The notes beneath the pieces are model-generated. The model was not told the origin of the DNA. It saw only the letters and a list, made by a program, of their open reading frames with translations, and did not search any database. From NCBI GenBank assembly GCA_035578905.1, contig JAQJVL010000733.1, positions 26,001 through 90,000 on the forward strand: a stretch of DNA of 64,000 nucleotides, written 5' to 3'. This DNA comes from Stictocephala bisonia. Lineage: Eukaryota; Arthropoda; Insecta; Hemiptera; Membracidae. Shown here in pieces: positions 25,549 to 38,388 of this stretch; position 1 is the first letter of the stretch; each line of letters starts with the position of its first letter. The position numbers and the translations under genes are program-made.

Positions 25549-25735
25549 CAGAATACGGGGAAATAAACATAGTTCGTAAATTAAAATATCTTGGTGTAAT
25601 AATTAAAAGAAACAACCCTTGAAAAAAGTTGCAAATGAAGTAGGTTGTCAAAAACTGTATAAAATATTTTTTCAAAACACACAATACTTAGTTTTAGATA
25701 CGTTTATATTGAGAATGCTTGTAATTGTATGTAAA
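25549..25735 (+). pseudogene. Possible reverse-transcriptase remnant
   Basis: One frame reads RKLKYLGVIIKRNN, like the K-F-K-Y-L-G motif that follows the RT palm in many non-LTR retrotransposons. After a stop and shift, a segment ends ...VLDTFILRMLVIVC, where the family usually has L-x-x-x-F-x-x-x-I-L-P-x-L-x-Y-G-C. The match is short and broken, so I keep it as a weak call. Confidence 0.3.
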
Positions 25736-27576
25736 TAATCATCAAAACAGTATATAGTATATTGTGTAAGTTTTTCTACTGAAGAAAGTTTAAATTGCGT
25801 AAGTTTATGTTTTATAATTCTAAAAATGAAGGTCAGAACATTTTATGTTTTACGATCAATTTATTTATTTTATTGAACAATCCTCGTTTTTTCAGAACTT
25901 ATACTAATAAAATCCATCTCCATAGTAAAATAATATTTATTAATGGAAAGGAGTTCAGTTATATATTCAGTTATAAAATAGGGAAATAAAACTGAATATA
26001 ATATCCATTTTATTGACTGTTAAATTTGTCGTAAAAATTATTGATAAATAAATATACAAATAAAAAACATAAAAAAAATCTAGTAAAAAAATTCTTAAAA
26101 CTAAAAATAAAGTTGATTATTGCATGAACATCTAGAAAAGGAACAAAATATATCTCAAGAGAATGTCCTCCTAGTACGTTGTGCCAAATTTTAATAAGTC
26201 AAGTCATTAAAATACTGTCACTCTTTTTTTATGTTTTTATTTATACAGCTCTCAATGAAATTTACTCATCAACAGTATTACGTCCTGAACATAAAATTTA
26301 CTTTGAATTTACAAATTTCCATTTGTCAAAAGTAAATTATGTAGATATAAAATCCTTATCGTTAAAGCTATTACAGTATTTTAGTAAATATTGTCTCTAA
26401 AACGTTAACAGCTAGTATTTACCTTCTTTTTTACAAACTTATTTATTTTTAATATTTAGGTTCTTTAAATAATGTACAGTTTTGTAGTGTATTTTTTTAA
26501 AACATCAGATAGTCATTACGGTCCATTTTCTATGTCAGTTATAGTAGCTTTATAGTTTCATAACTATCATAATACGTGTTGGTAGTAATACAAAATAAGT
26601 GACTGTGACCAAAGAAAATATACATAATATACAAGAACAAAATGTACTCAATATTATAGTAAATTTATATTGAAATTTATGTACACTATTTAATTTTTTA
26701 TTTATTTTTTTGTATTATTATTGGCATTGTACTATTGTCAAATAAACTCTTAAATGTGGCCACGTATCAACACAAACCAGTTTAATAGTGTTTTATATAT
26801 CAATTACAATTTAATCTTCTTACAAGTTTAAGCAAGATTTATGTTGATCATTTGTTTTTTTTAAGACCTAGACAAGAGCCATTAAAAATAATAGAGTATA
26901 TTAAATCTAAATCATAACTGATGTAGATCCAAAGATATACTATTTTCCAAAAACATCTAATTATTTATACATGTTTAGGTTGTTCGAGAGTTAATTAAAC
27001 GGAAACTTCAGAATGTGCAATGTTTTTCCCTCCATGTTAAAGGACTCTGTTCCCTTTTTTTGTCTCTGACGTTGAGAGGGTGTAAATTCGTACCCAACAA
27101 ACAGTAATTAAACAACTATTAAGTGATTTGTTCTTAAAATGGCACTTTAAGGTTCGAAAACCGATTGTGTATGATATAAACTTTGTGAATACAACTATTT
27201 TAGTTAAATAATTTAGACAAATTATGAATGTTTATGAACATATAAAGTGAACTAAAGCTAAAAAACAGTATAAGCAATTATTTTATATATAATTACAGTA
27301 GGCCCCTTATTAAATTTATAATATACGAGCATTATTAAAGTGTTAGTTATATAATATGAACTGATATTGAATGAAAAGTAATTATATTAAAAGTATATAT
27401 ATATTAAAGAACTAATACAATACTTTTCATTTGTCTATGCTACTAAATGTTAGCTATAAAATATATGCTATAAATGCTACAAAATAAGACGCCATAAGAT
27501 TAAATTAAAAAAAAAACCATATCAAAAATGGTGACTGGTTAGTCTTTTTTAGCAGAGGGTCTTGAAAAAGTATGGA
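25736..27576. other. AT-rich stretch, nothing identified
   Basis: Short frames at 25795-25989 and 26179-26400 look like chance. Nothing else recognised. Confidence 0.45.
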
Positions 27577-27682
27577 ACCACCCAAACACCCATACACGAT
27601 CAGTGGTATTCACCCACCCACCCGCCCATACACGTGCATATATATTCACCAACCCACCCGCCCATACATGTACAGTGATTTT
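27577..27682. repeat. Minisatellite family, locus 3 (about 3 units)
   Basis: Three units with cacccatacacgatcagtgg, cccatacacgtgcatatata and cccatacatgtacagtg, preceded by ccacccacccgcc. Same family as 8304, 9967 and 32524. Confidence 0.75.
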
Positions 27683-28395
27683 CAACGTGTAATTAAGGCC
27701 ATAAAGCCATTCACTTCGTACTTGTGACTCCAGCAGATCATATATACCGTCTTGAGTATGACTGAAGCTCCACCACTCTCCACTTTCAGGGGATGTTAAG
27801 TATCTCCGCTCCCGTCTATTACATCTGAAGTCACCTAACTTTCTTCATGTAATACATTGTGGCAATATACAAGTCAGTAGCTGACTGTGTATGGATGATA
27901 CCTCATTCCAACTCTTTGCATTCTTGTAAATATTTTTAAAATTCCAATTTAAAACGTTGTATTAATTTAAAAATCTGTTTAATTTTTTAAAATATATATT
28001 TAAGGTATAATTTAATTAATTTTACTAACTAAGACAACAGTTTTGAATGTTAATAACTGATAGTTTATTTTGTACCGAAACACTTTTTTGACAAACAAAG
28101 CTTACAATTACTTATTTAAATATAATATCATACGAAATAATAATGTTCAATATTATGTTACACATTGATATGTTATAGATGGTTTTAAGCCTGTTGAAAT
28201 TATAATTGATACATTTTTATTTACATTATAATATTTAATTTAATGCACAATTTTCTGGAACTATTTTAGTTCAAATGTACATTATTATTGTCATAAATGT
28301 CATGCGAATTAAACTTCTAATTTACTAATGTAGCTTATAAGTAAGTGTTAGATATGGTTAGATATACTCTAAATGGTTTCGTAGGTAGAATTAAA

Positions 28396-28740
28396 ACTTA
28401 TCTATATAAAAGCCAAAGCCCTAGCTGACTAACTCACTCACTCATCCCTGATTCTCCAACTTTACATGTATTTATAGAGCTTAATACATTAATTTTTTAC
28501 ACTGTTCCTTTAGGTTTTAAGGTAGTTAGGCCGGCATTAGGGACAACTGAATTCCACTCGCAGCGCTGGCTGTACGTCTAACCACCAGACTCACACACAG
28601 ACAATCGACCCCTACCTCTCCCCATTTATATAATTGCAGGAAGTCGTTGAAGTGCGATCCTGCGGGTGCGGGTGCTGTGTCTCGCTGTACGTGTGCGTAG
28701 TGATTGGATTGTAACATAACATGCGAGTAAAAGTATATTC
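28396..28740. mobile_element. Possible non-autonomous element with a tctatataaaagc end
   Basis: Begins atctatataaaagccaaagc, followed by ctgactaactcactcactca. The terminus is similar to the reverse complement of the 3' end of the element at 16274 (...ttttataaatatagatt). A GC-rich part at 28526-28717 has a 63-codon minus-strand frame without a known domain. The right boundary is uncertain. Confidence 0.35.
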
Positions 28741-29508
28741 ACCAGTTGAGTATATAAATTTAATCAATTTTGTAAATTAGAGGACATTAAAAAGCTTAAA
28801 ATGCCAAACAAAACGGTATTTCTCATCGTAATAAAATTAAAACAAACATATAACATTAATTATTTAAAATCATATTTGCTGATTTGCAGTAATTACTTAA
28901 TTTAAAATAACTGATAAGCTAGGCCATTCCTGAGAGGGTATGTTTTTAAAATTTGGGAGTAGTCGGGAAATAGTTTTTTAATTCTTAATATTTCAAGAAA
29001 GCCAAAATTCACATCTTTGAGGTGATTTATTTACAACTATAAACATAGTTTTACTGAAAGAACTACTTGTGAGGCGTTTCTTATCTGAAATAAAGTTATT
29101 GAAATCGAAAAATTCTAATTTGTTCACCAAACAGCCTTAAATAGGCCAACTAAATTATTTTCATCTTGAAAAAGTATTCCTAATGGGTAGAAACCGCATT
29201 CTAAAAGATTGTTCCGTGAGTATAACATTGGGTTTATTTAGCAAATTAATAACTGCTGTTTCGTAAATAAATAAAAATGTTTACTTTGTGTGTTTGACAC
29301 TATCCTATTGATGCATTAAGTGTTAAATCTTCAGCTGCTAAACAAGAACAAATGAAATTAACATGTTTTAAATAGGCAAAGTAATACCATTGGGTATTTA
29401 TTCTAATAAATAGGTAGCAAAATAAGTAATGTGAGTTATGTAAATAAATGTAATATTGTAATTGTACGTTATACAGTTAATATACTATTATTTGTAGTCA
29501 AAATTCAC
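28741..29508. other. AT-rich stretch, nothing identified
   Basis: No gene, RNA or repeat recognised. Confidence 0.45.
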
Positions 29509-29590
29509 ATGCCGAGATCGAAGGCCGAGGTGTATCGAGCGCAGTGAGCGTCGGGGTTAGGACGCGAAGCATGCAGGGATAACGCCTAGT
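29509..29590. other. GC-rich 80-base patch
   Basis: Sharp compositional island (gccgagatcgaaggccgagg, then gcgcagtgagcgtcgggg) in very AT-rich DNA. It has cga/gcg periodicity but no clear frame. Probably a transposon scrap. Confidence 0.35.
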
Positions 29591-31502
29591 TCCCTATATT
29601 TCTGTAATTTAATAATATATTATAGATAGTTTACGTATATTACTTTAATTAACGATTAATAGGGATGATATTACTTTTATCAGAATGGTTTGTAAAGTAA
29701 AGCGGAGTTAACAGGACAAAATGCGGTCTAGTATAAAATTACCATCTGCGCTCGTTGTTGATACCTAAGTTAATTATGGGTGATATCAAAGTTCAAAATT
29801 ATGATTATATTGTAAGAATATAACCTTTTAGATCATGCTGCAATGACCTCATGTGGCTTTCATGTGTATGAGTAATGGCTAAAACTGTTTTGATTGGTCG
29901 GTACAGGGCTATTTATTATACGCCTTCTTTTGGCATGGTGTACCAGCTTCTACCATCTCTAGTAATTCTACTTCCAACTGGTAAATTCTCTTATTTTTCT
30001 AATTCTTCTTTTCCGATTCTGATTCCTAAAAGCCGACGCTATGCCTATGAGAGGACACACCTTTATGGCATAACTTACGCCCCTTCAAGAGAACATACAT
30101 TTAATGTATCTTTTATTTATTACCGAGTCAAAATCTATTTCACTTCTTTCTTTACTAAATCTCAGCCACTGTTGGATTATTAGTGTCAACAACATGTACT
30201 TAATAAATAATTAATTTTAAGGAGAGGTTGTAGTATTACAGGTACATAATACTACACATTATATAACATTTATATTGTGTACTAACTAACATGTAATTTA
30301 CATAAGTGTATTTTTAGTCCATATTTATTTTGCGAGTTGGATGTATATTTCATTCTAGAATGGTCTACATGATATTTTGGGTAATTTATCAGCGCTAATG
30401 AGATGTCCCTATTTCCCTGTAGATTACAGCGATTTTTGCTAATATTTTTGAACCATATTCAACCCACATTAATATTTCCTTTTAACATCTACATCTTAGC
30501 CATTCACTGAATGTATTCTTAGTATGGAGGAAATGGTTTGATGTTTAAATATTGTTATTTACTATATATTAATATAGGTTTTTATAAGTATCAATAAGGT
30601 ACCTAAAGATTATGGATTATTTTTCGAACCTGGAATCGCTTTGCTATAAAATAATTTTTTTTTCACTCTTTTCAAATAATATTTTAAGGCTTGAGTTTCC
30701 AATGAAGGTCTTCAAATACTAAAGTACAGCTCGTCTACCAGGGAGTCTACCTAAGGTGTACGTTGAAATATAATTTAGTTCTAAATATTAGCATTTTATG
30801 TTATTACTTTTGTGTGTATTAGCATTTTATGTATAATGTGAGATATTTTGTTCTTTTAATCGGGAAAACGTAGGTATTTAAAATGTATGTTTACTGTGAT
30901 AAACCCTACATATACAAGATGAGTGTTACAAGATGTTTGTGCATTCTCCAAGAATATACCAGCAACTGTTATTCACTAGATTTATTTTAGCACCAACAAC
31001 AAATATCATCAAATATAAATATTTTGTACAGTTACATTCCATGATAAATATTTTGTAAAATAAATAATTAGTATTTGAAACGTTTGATTCGATTTTTAAA
31101 ATTACTAGTAAATATTGTATTTTTACGAAAAGCTTCATGTATTTGCTACTTGACATGCCATTTTATATTTGTCAGGGATACAGATATGTTTCCTTGAGTT
31201 TGTCATACTTGAGATTATATTAACTGTATATTATTTAAATCAATAGATAGAAAGTAGTTCGTGAACTCTTATGATTGCAGAACTATAATGTATTTTATCT
31301 AATTCCATTAAAGTTCAGCATATTAATTAAATCACCCGTTTTAGAAACGTTGTAGCTGAGATATAGAATGAGCTAAATGAGTTTTCAGGCAGTTATACAC
31401 CTAGATTAGACCTGATATTAGTGAACTTCAAAGTCACATACCTCAAATCCATAACTTAAACTTAGTCAATCTTTTAATTACTGTGAAAAAAGGGAACATG
31501 AA
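29591..31502. other. AT-rich stretch, nothing identified
   Basis: A 102-codon frame (29875-30183) has no recognisable domain and no gene context, so it is not called. Confidence 0.45.
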
Positions 31503-31672
31503 AGATTCTATTTGTACTTAAATCATTAAAAGAGATATAATCACTATCTAAACTGCAGCATTGTCGATACGACTGTGGCACTGCACCGCAGTGAATTATC
31601 AACAGATTCTTTTTGTACTCAAACGTAAGAGATATAATCACTAACTCAACTACCGTATTGTCGACTGTGTGC
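31503..31672. repeat. Old tandem duplication, about 100-base period
   Basis: The blocks at 31503-31572 and 31604-31672 share gattct.tttgtact, gagatataatcacta and attgtcga, each with small gaps. Confidence 0.5.
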
Positions 31673-32523
31673 ATATTATTTGTAGAATTCATAAACTATC
31701 ATTATGTCCTGAAGAGTTATTTTTAAACTGTTACAGATTTCACATTTCAATGATTGGTCACTAGTCAATAAAGTAAACTGAACCACTGGTGATTTCACAA
31801 AACACATAAACTTATCTTAGAAAACAAAGAAAACCTTTCCTGTTGTTTGTTTATGTAGACACTGGTTGTTTGAGTGTTCCTTTCCCACTTCTGATTCCTA
31901 TATAGGATGATTGAAATGTAAGTTGCACACTTCTCTTTACTTTTTTCTTATTTTATATATGTTAAATCTGTTGCTGTAATCTTACTAGATAAAAAGAGCT
32001 ACACTAATAATGATAGTTTTACAGTATTTGACCTAAAGGGAAAGGGGTGGGGGTTATCTGAAAATTATAAAGTAGCACTTATAGTCTTGTAACATATCAT
32101 TTTGTAGGTTTTATAGGTCACCCTGTATAAATATTTACATCCATACAGTAAAATTTCTAGAATATTTCTCGTATGTAGGCAGTAACTAAATATGAATAAT
32201 CTATAACAAAATATTTGTAAATTAAACATACGTATGTTTATAGTGAAAATTTTAACTTAAACAATGTTGAGGAGTCAGGTTTAGCTTAAGCCTATTATCT
32301 GGGTTTGAGCAGGAAGGGTGATGCTATGAATCACCTGAACCATTATTCCCATTATTCAAACAAGGGACATTTTGCTTAATGGATGAGATGGAGTTTCAGA
32401 CGATGAGGTTTGAATGAGGTATTGTTACTTGTGCCTTTAAATTATATAAGTAAACCAGATTTGGGCTGAATTCAAATGGAGGAATACTTAAAACACTTTA
32501 AAATACAACAATTTCATTTAAAC
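31673..32523. other. AT-rich stretch, one transposon-like end
   Basis: ggtcaccctgtataaat at about 32116-32132 resembles a transposon terminus of the tacagggtg type. I could not find a convincing partner (best candidate tataggatgattga near 31901). Nothing else. Confidence 0.35.
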
Positions 32524-34150
32524 ACTACCCACCCACTCATACATAAACAGTAGTATTGACCCACCCGCCCACCCATACACAAACAGTAGTATTGACCCAC
32601 CCGCCACCCATACACATACAGTGGTATTGACCCACCCGCCACCCATTCACATACAGTAGTATTGATCCACCCGCCCACCCATACACATACAGTGGTATCG
32701 ATCCATCCACCCACCCATACACATACAGTGGTATCGATCCATCCATCCACCCATACACATACAGTGGTATCGATCCATCCACCCACCCATACACATACAG
32801 TGCTATCGATCCACCCGCCCACCCATACACATACAGTGGTATCGATCCATCCGCCCACCCATACACATACAGTGGTATTGAGCCACCAGCCACCCATACA
32901 CATACAATAGTATTGACCCACCCACCACCCATACACAAACAGTACTATATACCCACCCGCCACCCATACACGTACAGTGGTATCGACCCACCCACCCACC
33001 CACCCATAAAAATAAAGTGGTATCGACCCAACCGCCCACCCATACACATACAGTGGTATTGACCCACCCGCCCATCCATACACAAACAGTAGTATTGACC
33101 CACCCACCCACCCATACACAAACAGTAGTATTGACCCACCCGCCCACCCATACACAAACAGTAGTATTGACCCACCCACCCACCCATAGACAAACAGTAG
33201 TATTGACCCACCCACTACCCATACACAAACAGTAGTATTGACCCACCCACCCATCCGTACACAAACAGTAGTATTGACCCAGCCGCCACCCATACACAAA
33301 CAGTAGTATTGACCCACCCGCCCGCCCATACACATACAGTGGTATTGACCCACCCACCACCCATACACATACATTAGTATTGACCCAACCACCTACCCAT
33401 ACACAAACAGTAGTATTGACCCACCCGCCACCCATACACAAACAGTAGTATTGACCCACCCTCTACCCATACACAAACAGTAGTATTGACCCACCCGCCA
33501 CCCATACACAAACAGTAGTATTGACCCACCCACCCATCCATACACAAACAGTAGTATTGACCCACCCACCCATCCATACACAAACAGTAGTATTGACCCA
33601 CCCGCCACGCATACACATACAGTGGTATTGACCCACCCACCACCCATACACATACATTGGTATTGACCCACTCGCCCACCCATACACAAACAGTAGTATT
33701 GACCCAACCACCCACCCATACACAAACAGTAGTATTGACCCACCCACCACTCATACACAAACAGTAGTATTGACCCACCCGCCCACCCATACACAAACAG
33801 TAGTATTGACCCACCCGCCACCCATACACATACAGTGGTATTGACCCACCCGCCACCCATACACAAACAGTAGAATTGACCCACCCGCCCACCCTTACAC
33901 AAACAGTAGTATTGACCCACCCACCCATACACAAACAGTAGTATTGACCCACCCACTCACCTATACACAAACAGTAGTATTGATCAACCAACCCACCCAT
34001 AGACAAACAGTAGTATTGACCCACCCGCCACCCATATACAAACAGTAGTATTGACCCACCCACCCATCCATACACAAACAGTAGTATTGACCCACCCACC
34101 CATCCATACACAAACAGTAGTATTGACCCACCCGCCCACCCATACATAAA
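32524..34150. repeat. Minisatellite family, locus 4: large array (about 46 units)
   Basis: Units of about 31-36 bases with the core acccacccatacacaaacag and tagtattgaccc. Two subfamilies are spatially separated. To about 33060 many units have acatacagtggtatcgatcc. From about 33060 on, most have acaaacagtagtattgaccc. Many units are 35 or 36 bases, so all frames of the minus strand stay open for long stretches (up to 292 codons of V-W-V-G-G-W type). These are repeat artefacts, not genes. Confidence 0.97.
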
Positions 34151-35490
34151 TATTTTGGTGTATATTTATGCATCGTATATATTTATGGATATTTTTACTA
34201 TAATCAATGAATAATTTTGAAACAGCTAGATCATTCTAATAACAGTAATTTCGAATAAATGAACTACTTTTGTGGGGTTTTAATAGACCATATAAATTGT
34301 TGATGAAAAACTTAATAAACATTCTCTAAAACCGTTTAAGATCGCGTTATCAAGGTTTAGACATTCTACAAATGTCTTAGTTTCTATACACAGAAATAGC
34401 ATCGTATTGTGTACATATTTGCTTGTTTATAGCTCATAAAAGGATTATTGTCATTTTCAATATTAAATAATATAAGGTTACGTGTTTTTTAAATTTTGTT
34501 TCATTCACTATTTGCTAAAAGTTTCAAAATTATTTCTAATATAGAGTAATATAACAATATTATAAAATTGTTAATAATACCTTTTGAATTTTGTTTTAAA
34601 CATTTAAAATTGGATTTTTAAATTCATATTTGAAATCAAATTTACTTTGATCCCGTAATAATTATAAATCTATTTTATGTTGAGCATAACTTTTATTCGT
34701 AACTAAAGTGTATATAACAGTAAAATTTTAATTAACTAAGAAATTTGCAATTCTGAAAATTCATAAAATTTTATTTTGTTCTGAATAAATTGATTGAACA
34801 ATACACTCGTTTCAAATGGCTAAGTAATAATTATATTCTCTTTTAAGTATGGCTGATTAATAATGTAATAAAAATCATCATTCATATAGTTCCTGTTTTC
34901 AATTGGTTTGAATTTAGTTTATACAGTATAAATCACACAATCAATCCAACATTTGAAATTCAAATAACTTTGATTTATCTCTTCCTTTATAAAAAATACA
35001 ACTATATACTCTAAATTAAGATTTTATTAATTGTTTCTGAAATGTTGATATATTTAAAAATGTATTTTACGTTATTGGAAAACCTAGCTATAGTTCAGAA
35101 GTGGTCCGGAGATTATTTTTGTTATTTCTCAAAGGGAAAACTTAAGAGGGAAACGTAAGACTTTCCCTGAAGTGAGGAAAAAGAGCGATGATAATGTCCT
35201 CTAAGTGCTTCAAACTTTCGTCCTACAAGTTCCAGGAACCTTTCATGTTTCAACATGTACATTAAAGTGTAGAGGAATGTCAAGTCAGCAAATAACATTA
35301 TAAAACTTAATTTATTCTAAAATAAATATCGAATAGTAACTAATGAAGTTAATAAATTAAGATGTGGAGAACCACCCGATGGTTCTAAGGTTGTGATTAT
35401 ATAATAACCTATTAATTACATATCAATATTATATATGTTATTGACTATATAATGAATTTTATTCATGAACCCAAAGTAAATGGCACGTAG
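34151..35490. other. AT-rich stretch, nothing identified
   Basis: No gene, RNA or array recognised. Confidence 0.5.
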
Positions 35491-36418
35491 AGGGCAGAAA
35501 ACGTTTACTTCTCCCACCACAGTTCCCCTCCAGTGGCAGTGGGCTGCATGGCACAGTCATGTACAAAACATATTACATCAATGAGGTAAAATGTTTTAAC
35601 TACTTTTAGAAAAAAATTAATTACGTTGGTGAAACTGAAAATGGTGCTATGATTTAAACCATTAAGAATACTTAATTACAATTTAATTGATTAAACCACA
35701 CAATAGAAGACCCAATGTAAACACTGTGGCAAGTGGGATTATTGTGTAATGACAGATCCATGCTTCTAGCGATTCTTAGTGATTGTACTAAGAATATATG
35801 ACAGTGCGTGGTGGGGGACAAATCTGTCGCGGATACGCGATTCGCAGGCCACTAACCATGTACCGGATACTACCAATGTTTTCACTGTATTATTTCTTGA
35901 TTTCAATAGGGAAACAGTTTTATTTAAATATGGGTCGTTTAAGTCTTAATGAGGAAATGTACCAAATAAACATTATTTTTCCAATTAATCAGTTTACAAC
36001 ATTGAGGAATTAAGTTGTGCAACTATTTAGGTGAGATTTGCGCATTATACGGTAGGACCGATATACACTCTCTCGAAATTGCCAGGATTGGGCTGGTGAC
36101 TTATCCAATTCAGTTCTGCCACTCTGCAATATCTCAGGATAATCCTCCACTCGGGGAAACATAGTTCATCGTACATTCTCCGCGCAACATTCTTCCTTCT
36201 AAATGTTCCTTATATAGTTTTCAATATGGAAAAATATAACATAGCTTATAAACACTATAAAAACATATTATTGATCAGTCAGGATTAAAACGTTGATGTT
36301 TTACTTTGAGCCTGGGATACAAATAGCGCAGGTTCTAATCAGTTTTCATTCTTATTCTTATTGTATTCGACTGTTTTGAATCGTATATCTTTTAGATTTC
36401 AACTTCTTAGCATTGTTC
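35490..36418. other. Unique flank of the 51-bp array, echoed downstream
   Basis: Somewhat GC-richer sequence with no coding frame I recognise. Many of its landmarks (tttcttgatttcaat, gtcgtttaagtct, cgcgcaacattcttccttc) reappear in the same order, altered, at about 37140-37740. Confidence 0.6.
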
Positions 36419-36424
36419 TTCCTA

Positions 36425-37090
36425 TTGTATGACTTATCGACAAAACACAATCTTGTATCGTCTCTTCTTCCTTCCCTCTATAATTATCGACAAAACACCA
36501 TCTTGTGTCGTCTCTTCCTCCTTCCCTCTTATAATTATCGACAAAACACCATGTTGTGTCGTCTCTTCTTCCATCCCTCTTATAATTATCGACAAAACAC
36601 CATATTGTGTTGTCTCTTCTTCCATCCCTCTTATAATTATCGACAAAACACCATGTTGTGTCGTCTCTTCCTCCTTCCCTCTTATAATTATCGACAAAAC
36701 ACCATTTTGTGTCGTCTCTTCCTCCTTCCCTCTTATAATTATCGACAAAACACCATGTTGTGTCGTCTCTTCTTCCATCCCTCTTATAATTATCGACAAA
36801 ACACCATGTTGTGTTGTCTCTTCCTCCTTCCCTCTTATAATTATCGACAAAACACCATGTTGTGTCGTCTCTTCTTCCATCCCTCTTATAATTATCGACA
36901 AAACACCATGTTGTGTCGTCTCTTCTTCCATCCCTCTTATAATTATCGACAAAACACCATGTTGTGTCGTCTCTTCCTCCTTCCCTCTTATAATTATCGA
37001 CAAAACACCATGTTGTGTCGTCTTCTTATAACTTCCTTCTTTATAATTACGACAAAACACCATGTTGTGTCGTATCTTATCCATACCTCT
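36425..37090. repeat. 51-bp tandem array (about 13 units)
   Basis: Unit ttataattatcgacaaaaca followed by ccatgttgtgtcgtctcttc and ttccatccctc. At 51 bases it is a multiple of 3, so long frames persist on both strands (up to 234 codons). Two variants, cttccatccc and cctccttccc, alternate irregularly. Units decay from about 37020. Confidence 0.97.
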
Positions 37091-37740
37091 ATTAATTACG
37101 ATAAAACACATATTTGATTGTTATTCTTATCCTTATAATTTATCAGAACCAAAAATCCAGTAGGAGTCGTACTTCTCCTACCGTTCCCTCATATTCATCA
37201 AGTCGACAAAACAAACACAATGAGGTAGTTTTACTCCTTTTTGATAATTATTCTTTAAACTACAATGTGTGTATGTTTCCATTACCATACTTATACAATT
37301 TATTATCCACAAAAAGACCAATGTCTGTGCAAGTGGTTTTTTGACCAATCCTCTTTAATTTATATGTACTAAAAACACCATCTTGTGTGTACATCTTCGC
37401 GTACCATTCCCTCCTATAACTATCGTACTAAACACCATGTTGTTCACGTCTTTCTTGATTTCAATATGAAAACAGTTTTCTTTAATATCGTCGTTTAAGT
37501 CTAATGAGAAAGTACCAAAAACATTTGTTCTCACTTTACATTAGCTCTTACAACATATGAGGAAAAAGTTGTGTGTCAACCCTATTTTATAATTTGCGAC
37601 ATAAACCAGTGGATCCGATATACCTTCTTCCATGCCGATCTGATAACTTATCACAATACACATGTTCTGCATTGCATATCTCTTCCTCCCTGAAACATAT
37701 TCACATACTCCCATTTGCGCGCATTCTTCCTTCAATTCTT
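37091..37740. other. Blended zone between the two arrays
   Basis: The zone follows the flank 35490-36210 in order but is peppered with small indels and array-like words such as acaaaacaaacacaat and aaacaccatcttgtgt. It could be a badly polished consensus of reads from two alignments or a heavily mutated duplication. Confidence 0.6.
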
Positions 37741-38388
37741 ATAATTACCATGTTGTGTCGTCTCTTCTTCCTTCACTCTATAATTATCGACAAAACACCA
37801 TCTTGTGTCGTCTCTTCTTCCTTCCCTCTATAATTATCGACAAAACACCATGTTGTGTCGTCTCTTCTTCCTTCCCTCTATAATTATGGACAAAACACCA
37901 AGTTGTGTCATTTCTCCTTCCTTCCCTCTATAATTATCGACAAAACACCATGTTGTGTTGTCTCTTCTTCCTTCCCTATATAATTATCGACAAAACACCA
38001 TCTTGTGTCGTCTCTTCTTCCTTCCCTCTATAATTATCGACAAAACACCATGTTGTGTTGTCTCTTCTTCCGTCCCTCTATAATTATCGACAAAACACCA
38101 TGTTGTGTCGTCTCTTCATCCTTCCCTCTATAATTATCGACAAAACACCATGCTGTGTCGTCTCTTCTTCCTTCCCTCTATAATTATCGACAAAACACCA
38201 TGTTGTGTCGTCTCTTTTTCCGTCCCTCTATAATTATCGACAAAACACCATCTTGTGTCGTCTCTTCTTCCTTCCCTCTATAATTATCGACACAAAACAC
38301 CATATTGTGTCATCTCTTCTTCCTTCCCTCTATAATTATCGACATAACACCATGTTGTGTCGTCTCTTCTTACTTCCCTCTATAATCA
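37741..38388. repeat. 50-bp tandem array (about 13 units)
   Basis: Same unit as the 51-bp array minus one t (cctctataattatcg instead of cctcttataattatcg), giving a strict 50-base period and no long open frame. One unit has 52 bases (gacacaaaacacc, near 38290). Confidence 0.97.

Noticed and set aside
29875..30183. 102-codon frame
   Set aside because: No domain, no homolog recalled, no gene context. Length is within chance expectation for this amount of sequence.
31901..32132. Complete MITE between tataggatgattga and caccctgtata
   Set aside because: Only the right end looks like a transposon terminus. The left partner pairs too poorly.
32514..34173. Long minus-strand open frames (up to 292 codons) of V-W-V-G-G-W type
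   Set aside because: They lie entirely in the minisatellite array, and several frames of both strands are open at once. Repeat length near a multiple of 3 and stop-free units explain them.
36413..37117. Frames of 200-234 codons with 17-residue repeats
   Set aside because: 51-base tandem unit gives open frames on both strands. No domain, no start context and a related 50-base array without such frames.
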